Shown in pieces: positions 1-7,332 of a DNA stretch of 64,000 nt (the first letter of the stretch is position 1; each line of letters opens with the position of its first letter). The DNA comes from Abiotrophia sp938010525 (lineage in GTDB: Bacteria > Bacillota > Bacilli > Lactobacillales > Aerococcaceae), in contig NZ_CALLVK010000021.1 in NCBI RefSeq assembly GCF_938010525.1, positions 186,001-250,000 on the forward strand, read 5' to 3'. Both the position numbers and the translations under genes were made by a program. The notes under the pieces are model-generated. The model was not told the DNA's origin and made no database searches. It saw only the letters and a list, made by a program, of their open reading frames with translations.

Positions 1-732
1 GGTAGAGAGGGCTAATTCCTTGGTGTTATTTTCCTTACTCAAGTGGCCCAAATAAATATCTTGGGTGCTAGTCCCTAGCATATCGACCATGGCCAGGGCG
101 CCATCTTCATTAGACAAATGGCCCTTGTCACCCAAAATCCGTTGCTTAAGCGACCAAGGATAGGCGCCATAGCGTAACATTTCAATCTCGTGGTTAGATT
201 CAATCAGATAGGCGTTGGCATTCTGCAAGAGGCTACGAAGTCTTTCGCTGACATAGCCTGAGTCCGTCAACATGACGAACTGCTTATCTCCCTGTTGGAA
301 GGCATAGAATTGAGGCATGGCCGCATCATGGCTGACTTGATAGGTTAAGACATCCAAGTCCCCGAAGGTCACCAACTGATCTGGTTCTAACTCGCGACGG
401 TTGTCAGGGTCAATGGCCCCCAGCATCCCATCCATGGCTTGCCAGGTTGCCTTATTAGCATATACTGGCAAATTATATTTGCGGGATAGAACGCCTACCC
501 CATGAATATGGTCCTTATGTTCATGCGTCACCAAAATGGCATCCACATCGGCCACACTGCGGTCAATCTGGGCCATCAAAGATTCTATTTTCTTGCCACT
601 CAAACCCGCATCGACCAAGAGTCGTTGGCGGTCTGACTCCACATAGGTGACATTGCCGCTACTACCGGACGCCAAGATTGAAAATCTTAAGCCATTGGCA
701 TTCTGGCTTATTTCCTGCGCTCTTACAATCAC
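1..732 (-). CDS. walJ: WalJ/YycJ-type MBL-fold hydrolase, C-terminus cut by the window edge
   Basis: Translation of the minus strand gives a metallo-beta-lactamase-fold protein: an N-terminal FSILASGSSGN stretch, then LLVDAGLSGKK and the metal-binding THEHKDH motif, followed by DTxY-like SHDAAMPQF and SNHE segments. This is the WalJ/YycJ family, a likely DNA-processing exonuclease normally encoded next to the walRK cell-wall two-component system. The rest of such an operon would lie beyond position 1. There is no ATG at the expected place; a GTG at 732 (reading MIVRAQEISQ) is in frame and gives the family-like N-terminus, but the ribosome site is weak, so the start is uncertain. About 244 codons are visible. 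It lies downstream of the fucosidase terminator and so appears to be transcribed separately. Confidence 0.85.
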   Translation of the reverse strand, partial: MIVRAQEISQNANGLRFSILASGSSGNVTYVESDRQRLLVDAGLSGKKIESLMAQIDRSVADVDAILVTHEHKDHIHGVGVLSRKYNLPVYANKATWQAMDGMLGAIDPDNRRELEPDQLVTFGDLDVLTYQVSHDAAMPQFYAFQQGDKQFVMLTDSGYVSERLRSLLQNANAYLIESNHEIEMLRYGAYPWSLKQRILGDKGHLSNEDGALAMVDMLGTSTQDIYLGHLSKENNTKELALST

Positions 733-856
733 ACACTCGCCTACTTCCCTATCTTCAAATCACACGCTATCTAAGACCCTCTGGAATTATTTCCTAGTCT
801 CATCTCCACTGTCTAGTATACGCAAAAGGACCCTTCAGTGCTAGTAATATGCGTAT

Positions 857-885
857 AAAAAAGAGGCCAGTTTGACCTAGCCTCT
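857..885 (-). terminator. Terminator of the fucosidase gene
   Basis: A 9-bp stem (agaggccag at 862-870 with ctagcctct at 877-885, one G-U pair) is followed on the minus strand by a run of T. It sits just after the fucosidase stop codon. Confidence 0.8.
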
Positions 886-893
886 ATATCCTT

Positions 894-2204
894 TTAATCC
901 TTCAATTCAATCTTCAGTACGGCATCAATTTGGTTAGGTAGGAGATAAGTATAATGCTCCACTTCCCCCATTTGGACGAAGGTCAAGCCTGGAAAGGCCT
1001 TGATATTCCAACTATCCGAAACCTGAAGCTCTGAGCCATCATTCAACCAAGAAATACGTTTGATTTGATCGCGGTCAATGCCCGGCAAATAAAGGGGCCC
1101 AATCGGTTGCTCGAAGAGATGGGCGTAGATGGTCTGGCCTTTGCGCGTATAGTAGCCCCAGTCAGGTTTTGGCAGGTCTGCATAGCCGCAGCCATAGATA
1201 CTTTCCGCGTGTAAATTCATCCAGTCAGAAAAATCACGCAGAATAGCCTGACTCTCGGCTGGGAAGCGACCTTGAGCAGTTGGCCCGATATTGAGCAGCA
1301 TGTTGCCCTCCTTAGCTACGCACTCCACTAGCTTATGAATGAGCGTTGCCGATGATTTATAGTGATGGTCTCTAGCGTGATAGGCCCAGTTATTATTCAT
1401 GGTCAAGCAGAGTTCCCAAGGGACAAAGTCCCCGGCTTCGTTACGGATGCCCTCATGTGGCACCACTTGCTCAGGACTGACAAAGTCCCCAGCATAGTCG
1501 CTAATGGTCTCCGTTACAATACTGCCAAAGCCCTCGCCAGAAGTCTCTAGACGGTTATCAATCAAAATCCAAGGTTGATGGCCCCGAACGAGCTCAATCA
1601 ATTCTTGGGCCCGCCAAGCCTGTCCACACATTTTGCCATAAGAGAAGTCAAACCAGAGGATATCCAATCGGCCATACTGGGTCACTAATTCTTCGACCTG
1701 ACGGTGCATATATTCAACATAACGATTGAAATCTTGCCCCGGATCAGCTGCTTGGTGCTTGCGGGGATGATAAGGGTCGCCTGCATGAGGATAGTCAGGG
1801 TGGTGCCAGTCTAAGAGACTGTAATAGAGGCCAACCTTTAGTCCTTCAGCACGTGCAGCGTCAACAAATTCTCGTACCAAGTCACGGCCACAAGGGGTAT
1901 TAGTTGCCTTGTAGTCCGTCCACTGACTATCAAAGAGGCAGAAACCGTCGTGGTGCTTAGCCGTCAGAATCATATACTGCATGCCTGCCGCCTTGGCCTG
2001 TCGCGCCCATTCCTGAGGTTGGTAGCCCTCGGGATTGAAACAGTCTAGGTAGCTGGGGTATCTTTCCACGATTCCTGGGTCATGGCTGTAGACCCACTCA
2101 CCTCGAGCAGGAATGCTGTAAAGCCCCCAGTGTAGGAACATGCCAAAACGCGCCTGACGGAACCATTGAGTCCGTTCCATAATTTGAGCCAGAGTCTGGG
2201 TCAT
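894..2204 (-). CDS. Alpha-L-fucosidase, GH29
   Basis: Retaining glycosidase that removes alpha-L-fucose from glycans. The 436-residue protein opens with the GH29 hallmark FGMFLHWGLYS, has TAKHHDGF (substrate-binding His pair) and the nucleophile region LDILWFDFSYG, and carries a small C-terminal beta domain. No signal peptide is seen, so it probably acts on imported oligosaccharides. The ATG at 2204 is preferred because GGAGGT lies 8 nt upstream; an in-frame ATG at 2267 exists but has no ribosome site and falls just behind the predicted promoter. The ATG overlaps the stop of a 13-codon leader ORF (ATGA), suggesting coupled translation. A CcpA site overlaps the promoter. The gene appears monocistronic and divergent from the CpXC gene. 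Confidence 0.9.
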   Translation of the reverse strand: MTQTLAQIMERTQWFRQARFGMFLHWGLYSIPARGEWVYSHDPGIVERYPSYLDCFNPEGYQPQEWARQAKAAGMQYMILTAKHHDGFCLFDSQWTDYKATNTPCGRDLVREFVDAARAEGLKVGLYYSLLDWHHPDYPHAGDPYHPRKHQAADPGQDFNRYVEYMHRQVEELVTQYGRLDILWFDFSYGKMCGQAWRAQELIELVRGHQPWILIDNRLETSGEGFGSIVTETISDYAGDFVSPEQVVPHEGIRNEAGDFVPWELCLTMNNNWAYHARDHHYKSSATLIHKLVECVAKEGNMLLNIGPTAQGRFPAESQAILRDFSDWMNLHAESIYGCGYADLPKPDWGYYTRKGQTIYAHLFEQPIGPLYLPGIDRDQIKRISWLNDGSELQVSDSWNIKAFPGLTFVQMGEVEHYTYLLPNQIDAVLKIELKD

Positions 2205-2242
2205 GAAGGCCCACCTCCAAGGTTGATAGATGATAACTTCAT
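2201..2242 (-). CDS. 13-residue leader peptide overlapping the fucosidase start
   Basis: On the minus strand an AGGAGG (2250-2255) lies 7 nt before an ATG at 2242 that opens the short ORF MKLSSINLGGGPS. Its TGA overlaps the fucosidase ATG as ATGA. The fucosidase Shine-Dalgarno lies inside this ORF, so ribosomes finishing the leader could restart at the enzyme. Too short for homology. It may be only a by-product of a second AGGAGG, or the remnant of a longer fucosidase N-terminus. Confidence 0.45.
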   Translation of the reverse strand: MKLSSINLGGGPS

Positions 2243-2279
2243 TTTGTGTCCTCCTAAAAATAGTCATTATTGCACATCT

Positions 2280-2308
2280 ATTATAGCCCTAAAAGACAGC
2301 GTTTACAA
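2280..2308 (-). promoter_or_regulatory. Fucosidase promoter
   Basis: On the minus strand TTGTAA (2303-2308) is followed after exactly 17 nt by a consensus TATAAT (2280-2285). Transcription would start near 2273, ahead of the leader ORF and the fucosidase gene. Confidence 0.75.
2294..2307 (-). promoter_or_regulatory. CcpA cre site over the fucosidase -35
   Basis: TGTAAACGCTGTCT matches the cre consensus TGWAANCGNTNWCA at 13 of 14 positions and covers the -35 box, a position typical for catabolite repression. Confidence 0.65.
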
Positions 2309-2350
2309 CAAACTTGCTAGATCCCCCTACTATTCCAATAAAACCAATAC

Positions 2351-2379
2351 TTGTAAGCCCCATCATTCCGGTGTAAACT
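2351..2379 (+). promoter_or_regulatory. Candidate promoter of the CpXC gene
   Basis: TTGTAA (2351-2356), 17-nt spacer, TAAACT (2374-2379), about 50 nt ahead of the start codon. The -10 box is imperfect. Confidence 0.4.
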
Positions 2380-2428
2380 AGTAGGTGTAAATTAATCTTG
2401 TCATATTAAATTCGAAGGAGTTGTCCTC

Positions 2429-3055
2429 ATGATTGTTCGTGATACTGTCCAAATGGCCTGCCCTTATTGCCAGCATGTCCAAGATTTCGAAGTTCTCTTG
2501 CTTGTGACTGGCGATATGGAGCCCCCTCTGCGTGACCGCATTATCTCTGGCGATTGGGCGACCTTTAGTTGCCAGAAGTGTCAAAAGCAGGAACGTATCC
2601 TCTACCCTACCCTCTACGAAGGCCGCGTTCGCAAGGTCAGAATACACTACCAGCCAAACGAAGTGGAAGCCGCTCAACTCCTCAAGCAATTGCCCGAGAC
2701 GGTCGCCTCTTACGGACCTGATTATGCCGACTACCAAGTCCGCCTAGTAACCAATCCCTTGGACTTCATGGAGAAAGTAGCCATCTTCACTGCCGGCTAT
2801 GATGATCGTATCATGGAAGCAGTCAAACAGGCCTTAAAACAAGCCGACAGCCTTCCTAATGACCTAGTCGACCTCTACTTCGGACTTAACCCTGAAGGAG
2901 ACAAATTGTTCTACCTCTACACTCCTTCTGGCTTGCTGGGGCTAGACTTTGATGAGGCACTCTACCAGCAAGTAGCTGAGCGGGCCCCTGAATTTGGCCA
3001 AGATCAAGTTTTTGTGGTAAATCAAGAGTGGTTGGCTCAAGAAACTTGGATTTAG
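2429..3055 (+). CDS. CpXC-domain zinc-binding protein of unknown role
   Basis: A 208-residue soluble protein with two CxxC knuckles near the N-terminus (CPYC at residues 11-14 and CQKC at about 48-51), which is the CpXC arrangement, probably holding one zinc ion. The rest is an acidic alpha/beta region without recognisable catalytic motifs. The ATG follows GAAGGAG at a good distance. It stands alone between the divergent fucosidase and the AT-rich island, with its own terminator. Function is not known for the family; a role in nucleic-acid or protein contact is only a guess from the zinc ribbon. Confidence 0.7.
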   Translation: MIVRDTVQMACPYCQHVQDFEVLLLVTGDMEPPLRDRIISGDWATFSCQKCQKQERILYPTLYEGRVRKVRIHYQPNEVEAAQLLKQLPETVASYGPDYADYQVRLVTNPLDFMEKVAIFTAGYDDRIMEAVKQALKQADSLPNDLVDLYFGLNPEGDKLFYLYTPSGLLGLDFDEALYQQVAERAPEFGQDQVFVVNQEWLAQETWI

Positions 3056-3066
3056 AAAGCAAAAAA

Positions 3067-3100
3067 AGACTGGAAGCTAGAGTATCCAGTCTCTTGTTTT
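3067..3100 (+). terminator. Terminator of the CpXC gene
   Basis: Perfect 8-bp stem agactgga (3067-3074) / tccagtct (3085-3092) followed by a T-rich stretch, 11 nt after the stop codon. Confidence 0.75.
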
Positions 3101-3379
3101 GCGATTAGGTAACTATTTTAGTCAAAGATTGAGTAGGCACCAAAAAAATTTTCTAGAATAGGCAATTTGGGTACACGGCATCTAGTCGGTTTACTTAAGT
3201 AAATAATCCAACAATTCATTTATCCCATATTCACAGCTCAATCCTAAGCTCCTAGTCTAACATTATCAAACATTTAAAATTGAATTTTAAATTTGAAACT
3301 CTGGTAAAATCTCCTTACTTGCCGCTAGACGTAAAGAATCTATATATTAGCTACTTGTAGGATTATCACAAATCTATAT
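3101..3379. other. AT-rich gene-free left flank of the methylase island
   Basis: No supported ORF. It contains an AT-only palindrome (tttaaaattgaattttaaa near 3274-3292) that lies downstream of the methylase gene and could act as a weak transcript-end hairpin. No direct repeat shared with the right flank (5946-6278) was found by eye. Confidence 0.5.
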
Positions 3380-4246
3380 TCATATAAATTGTATGGAAGG
3401 GTGATTCGTAACTTTAATGGCGGGGCTATGGAATAGATATTCTTTTTCTTTACGTACTCTATTTACCGAATATCTTATAGTGTACACGTAACTGGGTAAA
3501 TCTTGATACAGAATTTTTATAGGCTCCTCGTAATCATAAGTCGCAATCCATTTATAGTTATTAAGCAATTCAATATGATTCCGTAGAACTTCATGGTTTT
3601 CATGAAGAAAGAAATTTTTGTATAAATTTTTACCTTGATTATAATATGGAGGATCAAAGAAAATAAAAAGATGGTCTGCAGATTTCGATAGCAACACCTC
3701 TTTAATTAGTGTGTTTGCTTCTAAATTATAAAGATGTATTCGATTTCTAAATTTACTAATGCGCTTAATCTTTTTAGTTAGAGTATCTTTATTAAATCTA
3801 CAGTCTAACGTATACTTACTTAATTGCTCTTTACCTCCAATCGGTCCCCCTGTTATTATGCCGGATCTATTAGTTCTATTTAAGAACAGTGTAGCAAAGG
3901 CAAGTTTAAAATCATACGCGTTACCATCAATTAATTGATGGTATATAGCTTTTTGCTTTTTCCACATGGAAATATCCACACAAGTATCCTGAATATAATC
4001 AATCAATCTGTGAGATTCATATAGTATAGCATACCATAAACTATATATACCTAAATCTAAATCATTAATGATTACCTCTTCGACTACACCTGAGAATAAT
4101 AACTCTAGTCCCGCTCCAAATCCACCAGAATACGGTTCACAGTATATAACATGTTCCATTTCATTTTCGTTAATTAAATGCGAAACAAAACCTGCTAGCT
4201 GGGTTTTACCCCCTGGATACCTTAATGGCGTTTTCGTATGAGGCAT
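3380..4246 (-). CDS. DNA adenine N6-methyltransferase, D12 class
   Basis: A 288-residue Dam/DpnM-like enzyme that would methylate adenine in a short DNA site. It shows the N-terminal LRYPGGK motif, the SAM-binding EPYSGGFGAG, NDLDLGIY and the catalytic DPPY (within FIFFDPPYYNQGKNLY) in the D12 order. The ATG at 4246 is chosen because GGGAGGGGAG precedes it; an ATG at 4261 has no ribosome site. It lies 55 nt downstream of the ATPase gene on the same strand, so both are probably co-transcribed. No restriction endonuclease gene accompanies it. The coding sequence is far richer in A+T than the flanking housekeeping genes, a sign of transfer. The recognition site cannot be read from sequence; GATC is plausible for this class only. 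Confidence 0.88.
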   Translation of the reverse strand: MPHTKTPLRYPGGKTQLAGFVSHLINENEMEHVIYCEPYSGGFGAGLELLFSGVVEEVIINDLDLGIYSLWYAILYESHRLIDYIQDTCVDISMWKKQKAIYHQLIDGNAYDFKLAFATLFLNRTNRSGIITGGPIGGKEQLSKYTLDCRFNKDTLTKKIKRISKFRNRIHLYNLEANTLIKEVLLSKSADHLFIFFDPPYYNQGKNLYKNFFLHENHEVLRNHIELLNNYKWIATYDYEEPIKILYQDLPSYVYTIRYSVNRVRKEKEYLFHSPAIKVTNHPSIQFI

Positions 4247-4301
4247 AAACTCCCCTCCCATTCACAATCCCTAATAGAATAACAGAATTTGCCAATTTTC
4301 G

Positions 4302-5945
4302 CTACCTTTTTGATAAATCCCATCTTTCGGGTTGGATTCCGTAGAATTCAGCTGTTTTATGGAAAACTATGCGTAAATTTTCAATAAAGCTATCTATATC
4401 CTTTGTATTACAGTTAATCCAGTCTTCGAGGACCGATTTCCACAATATAGAATGATTATTAAACATTTTTTTATTAAACTCTCTCTGTTTTCCTTTATTG
4501 CTTTTTCTTTCTTGCTGCCTAGTTTTCAATCTCGACGCGTTCTCATCAATCTCATTACGTAATTTTGCTAATTGCTTTCCATTATATCCATCATGATCTA
4601 AAATTGTATAATTATCACTCCAAAAACCATCAGATAGGCTATTGCTATGATTAAATGCTAGTTCTTCCGGAGACAATTTCCCAGGCAAACATATTAGATG
4701 CCTATTAAGATCGTTTTTTGATTGATCCCCATCTAATATATAGATTGAACGAAAAGTGAATTTTAGTAAAACGTCATCATTAGACAGTGTTTTAATAGTC
4801 TCTGCGGAAAACGTTGCATTTACCAAGTAAAAGAACTTCTTAACATCTAATTGTGTTTTTCTCTCCATATATTCAAAGATTAATTCTAAAAATAATCGAG
4901 CTTCTGCATCTTCTGTAAAAATGGGTATCTTGTTAGCAAAGCCTCTATCTCGGCCAACAATCTCATTAAGTTGTGTCTCAATTTTATAGTAGTCAGGATC
5001 CTGCATTAGCCTTACTTTGTTGCTATCATCAATTAGATATATGAGTTTTATTTTATCATCCTTTATGTTTTCTCTTTTTAATAACGTTAAGCTATGTGTC
5101 GTAAACATAACCTGAATTCCATAGTCTTTACTATATTCCTTTATCTTTTTTAATAACTTAATCTGAAAAGCAGGATGCAAAGAAGCATCAAATTCATCTA
5201 TAAGTAATATGCTACTGATCCCTTCTTTTTTATCAGTATGCTCTTTAAAATAATATTGTAAAGATACTAATGCCAACAAAATAATTAGAAGATTATCTTC
5301 TCCAGCGGAAATAGTATTAGAATCTATTCCGGGGGATGTGGAATCAAACTCTTGCCTAGTCTTAATCCCACCCATATTTTGAGGGCGAGAAAACTCAATC
5401 TGAAAATTTGTAAACTCATAATATAAATCACTTAACACCTTAAGCATTTCGTCCGGTAATTGTCCTGTTATTTTTTTTAAAGATTCATCTAAAAGAAACT
5501 CTCCATATGGGAAAAGTCTGAAGAGTCCAAGATAGATTACGGGTAGTTCTGGGAGCTTTTCTCCACTTTTATTACCGTACTTTGGCTTTATTGCAAAACG
5601 CATATTCTTATCTGAATTATGCCGTCGAAAGCCTAGCTTCTTATTCTCCGAATAGTACGCAGTATATAATGTCCCTGTCACACCTTTAGCTGGATCTTTG
5701 TATGTTTTTTTATCTCCTCGAGTTAAAGACTCTATCTTAGGATTAGTTAGTTTATTTAGTTGGCTAATCAATTTCATAATGGGATTACGTTTCGCAATAG
5801 GCGCCTTGTATGAGTTACTTACCAAATGCAAGATTGAACTTTTACATGTCCCATTCGTACCCGCAATAATATTTACATTTTCAGAAAAGTCAATGTCTAT
5901 ATTCTTTAACTTTCGGTATTTTTCTATTTGTAGTTTTTTCACCAT
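4302..5945 (-). CDS. OLD-like AAA/ABC-type ATPase with C-terminal TOPRIM-like region
   Basis: A 547-residue SMC/ABC-type ATPase. Visible parts are: N-terminal LxIxxYRxLKNIxIDF; P-loop GTNGTCKSS at about 29-37, where Cys replaces the usual Gly; an ABC signature-like TISAGEDN; Walker B LLIDEFDASLHP; and the switch His in FTTHS. After about residue 340 a TOPRIM-like region is suggested by FTEDAEARLF (acidic motif) and ILDGDQS (DxD). This resembles OLD-family nucleases of phage defence. A Lys/Arg-rich coiled segment (residues about 465-490) follows. AGGAGGGG precedes the ATG. It is the first gene of a two-gene unit with the adenine methylase, and is strongly AT-rich. A defence role is inferred from architecture, partner and composition. 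Confidence 0.75.
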   Translation of the reverse strand: MVKKLQIEKYRKLKNIDIDFSENVNIIAGTNGTCKSSILHLVSNSYKAPIAKRNPIMKLISQLNKLTNPKIESLTRGDKKTYKDPAKGVTGTLYTAYYSENKKLGFRRHNSDKNMRFAIKPKYGNKSGEKLPELPVIYLGLFRLFPYGEFLLDESLKKITGQLPDEMLKVLSDLYYEFTNFQIEFSRPQNMGGIKTRQEFDSTSPGIDSNTISAGEDNLLIILLALVSLQYYFKEHTDKKEGISSILLIDEFDASLHPAFQIKLLKKIKEYSKDYGIQVMFTTHSLTLLKRENIKDDKIKLIYLIDDSNKVRLMQDPDYYKIETQLNEIVGRDRGFANKIPIFTEDAEARLFLELIFEYMERKTQLDVKKFFYLVNATFSAETIKTLSNDDVLLKFTFRSIYILDGDQSKNDLNRHLICLPGKLSPEELAFNHSNSLSDGFWSDNYTILDHDGYNGKQLAKLRNEIDENASRLKTRQQERKSNKGKQREFNKKMFNNHSILWKSVLEDWINCNTKDIDSFIENLRIVFHKTAEFYGIQPERWDLSKR

Positions 5946-6063
5946 TCAAACCCCTCCTATATTTGCAGTGGATATGATATTCATTACCTACTGAGAGTTC
6001 CATAAAAGACTCGAATAAAAACTCATTGTCCACATTCAATGATTAACTATATAACCTTACCCT

Positions 6064-6092
6064 AGTATATACCAAGAAGAATATTGTCACAA
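6064..6092 (-). promoter_or_regulatory. Promoter of the ATPase-methylase unit
   Basis: On the minus strand TTGTGA (6087-6092), 17-nt spacer, TATACT (6064-6069). It is 120 nt upstream of the ATPase start, leaving a long untranslated leader. Confidence 0.6.
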
Positions 6093-6278
6093 TAGATCCC
6101 TCTGCGTCATTTTTAGTGGATCTATTATCTTTTTTAGCTTTCTTATATTATCTTAATATATATACCTAACTTACTTGAATTAGTGCATATAGAGCCCTAT
6201 ATATCCGCCATCGATTAAAAAGTTAAATAATTCAATTATTATGATATATTTTCATGACTTTCTTTGCTGTATAAAAAA
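6093..6278. other. AT-rich gene-free right flank of the island
   Basis: No ORF with a ribosome site and no repeat matching the left flank. The composition returns to the chromosomal norm at the SpxH gene terminator, so the right edge of the transferred segment is probably near 6270. Confidence 0.45.
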
Positions 6279-6301
6279 AGGCTAGAACCAAGTTCTAGCC
6301 T
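6274..6301 (-). terminator. Terminator of the SpxH-like gene
   Basis: Perfect 10-bp stem aggctagaac (6279-6288) / gttctagcct (6292-6301) with a T run on the minus strand, directly after the stop codon. Confidence 0.88.
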
Positions 6302-6309
6302 CTCTCTTA

Positions 6310-6978
6310 TTATTTTTTTGTTGCGACCAGCTTCAACCGAGTAGGTCGAGGGCAGCAGGTTTTATCCATTAATAAGTCCACTTGTTCCAGAATGTGTTGG
6401 CACTCCATCGGTCCTTGTAAGAGGATGCCGGAGTCTCCGGAACACTGTTCAAAAATAATGAGTGACGGTGTATCTTGTACTTTCATCTCGAGCGCAATCT
6501 TTTGATCACGATAGTAGAGTTCCTTGACGTATTGAGAACGTCGGTCGCTCTCGAAGAGAGCCAAGTCCAAGCCAATATCACAGGCTAAGTTGGCCAAAAA
6601 GTCATCCGTCAGCCGTTCTAAATCAGAATTAATGCGGCTTTGCATTTCGTAGAGGTATTGACGGCCACGGCGCTTGCCTTGCAGACCCGCTGCCCGGTAA
6701 GCCAAGGTGGCAGAATAAATCTTCTGGAAGATCTCGTTGCGATGACGCAAATCCTGAGGTTCATAACCTAGCTGCATCATGTAACGGGCAATGAGGGGCT
6801 GACTGGTAAAGCAGAGAATATGCACATCCGTCTTGGCCGGCATTTGCTTAATCGCACGGCTGAGTTCGCGTTCTACTCTGCGGCAATCTTGCCCTAGGGG
6901 GTTAACAAAGAGATACAACTCAAATAATCTGGCCTGACCATGGCCTGATACTTGATAGGCCACTTGTTCTTGTGGCAT
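6310..6978 (-). CDS. SpxH/YjbH-like DsbA-family adaptor protein
   Basis: A 222-residue thioredoxin-fold protein. It begins with ELYLFVNPLGQDC, the position of the FVDPLCPxCW motif of YjbH/SpxH, which delivers the redox regulator Spx to ClpXP for degradation. Here only the second Cys remains, so it is unlikely to be a working oxidoreductase and more likely an adaptor. A helical insertion (residues about 75-160) and TPSLIIFEQ (cis-Pro strand) complete the fold. A C-terminal CCPRPTR pair of Cys is notable. GAGGAGGG precedes the ATG. Its neighbour is a CYTH protein, the pairing known from yjbH-yjbK of Bacillus, which supports the assignment. Confidence 0.65.
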   Translation of the reverse strand: MPQEQVAYQVSGHGQARLFELYLFVNPLGQDCRRVERELSRAIKQMPAKTDVHILCFTSQPLIARYMMQLGYEPQDLRHRNEIFQKIYSATLAYRAAGLQGKRRGRQYLYEMQSRINSDLERLTDDFLANLACDIGLDLALFESDRRSQYVKELYYRDQKIALEMKVQDTPSLIIFEQCSGDSGILLQGPMECQHILEQVDLLMDKTCCPRPTRLKLVATKK

Positions 6979-7137
6979 GCGACATTCCCTCCTCTCCGAC
7001 TGGATTTCTTAAATTTATCTTAACACAAAGAATAGACAAGTTCTAATGAAATGCCTTATAGCCCGGCTAAAAGACATTGAGACTGAATCTTGCTCTGCTG
7101 GGATCAAGCGGACTGTTCTCCTTTATTTCTCAGTTAG

Positions 7138-7332
7138 CTAGTGGTCCACTCTTTAAATCGACCACTAGCCCTCGGCTTTTTCATCGTTTTGGGCTATTTC
7201 CGACGTTTTCCATGCAGCCAGTGGTCCACTCTTTAAAGTGGACCACTGGCTCTCGGCTTTCTCGGCATTTTGGGCCCTTTTCGTCCTTTTCCCATGCTGC
7301 TAGTGGTCCACTCCAAAGAGTGGACCACTGGC
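7138..7332. repeat. Three tandem palindromic hairpin units, about 80-bp period
   Basis: Three copies of a palindrome built on AGTGGTCCACT. Unit 1 is at 7138-7168 (9-bp outer stem, one decayed arm), unit 2 at 7217-7250 (perfect 14-bp stem, loop CTTTAA) and unit 3 at 7299-7332 (15-bp stem with one G-T pair, loop CAAA). The starts are 79 and 82 bp apart. The intervening sequences (each with CTCGGCTTT, a TTTTGGGC core and CCATGC) are also similar, so the whole about 80-bp module is duplicated. The array begins at the stop of the CYTH gene and lies upstream of the SpxH-like gene. Unit 3 could terminate CYTH transcripts, but none of the units has a strong T run. Confidence 0.85.

Noticed and set aside
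2205..2267. Longer fucosidase N-terminus from an ATG at 2267
   Set aside because: No Shine-Dalgarno, start only a few bases after the predicted transcription start, and the extra residues do not precede the catalytic domain in GH29 enzymes.
3101..6278. Prophage or transposon remnant around the methylase
   Set aside because: No integrase, transposase, terminal repeat or target duplication could be found; only composition supports transfer.
7138..7332. CRISPR array
   Set aside because: Only three units; the repeats are perfect palindromes and the linkers resemble each other, unlike CRISPR spacers. No cas genes are nearby.
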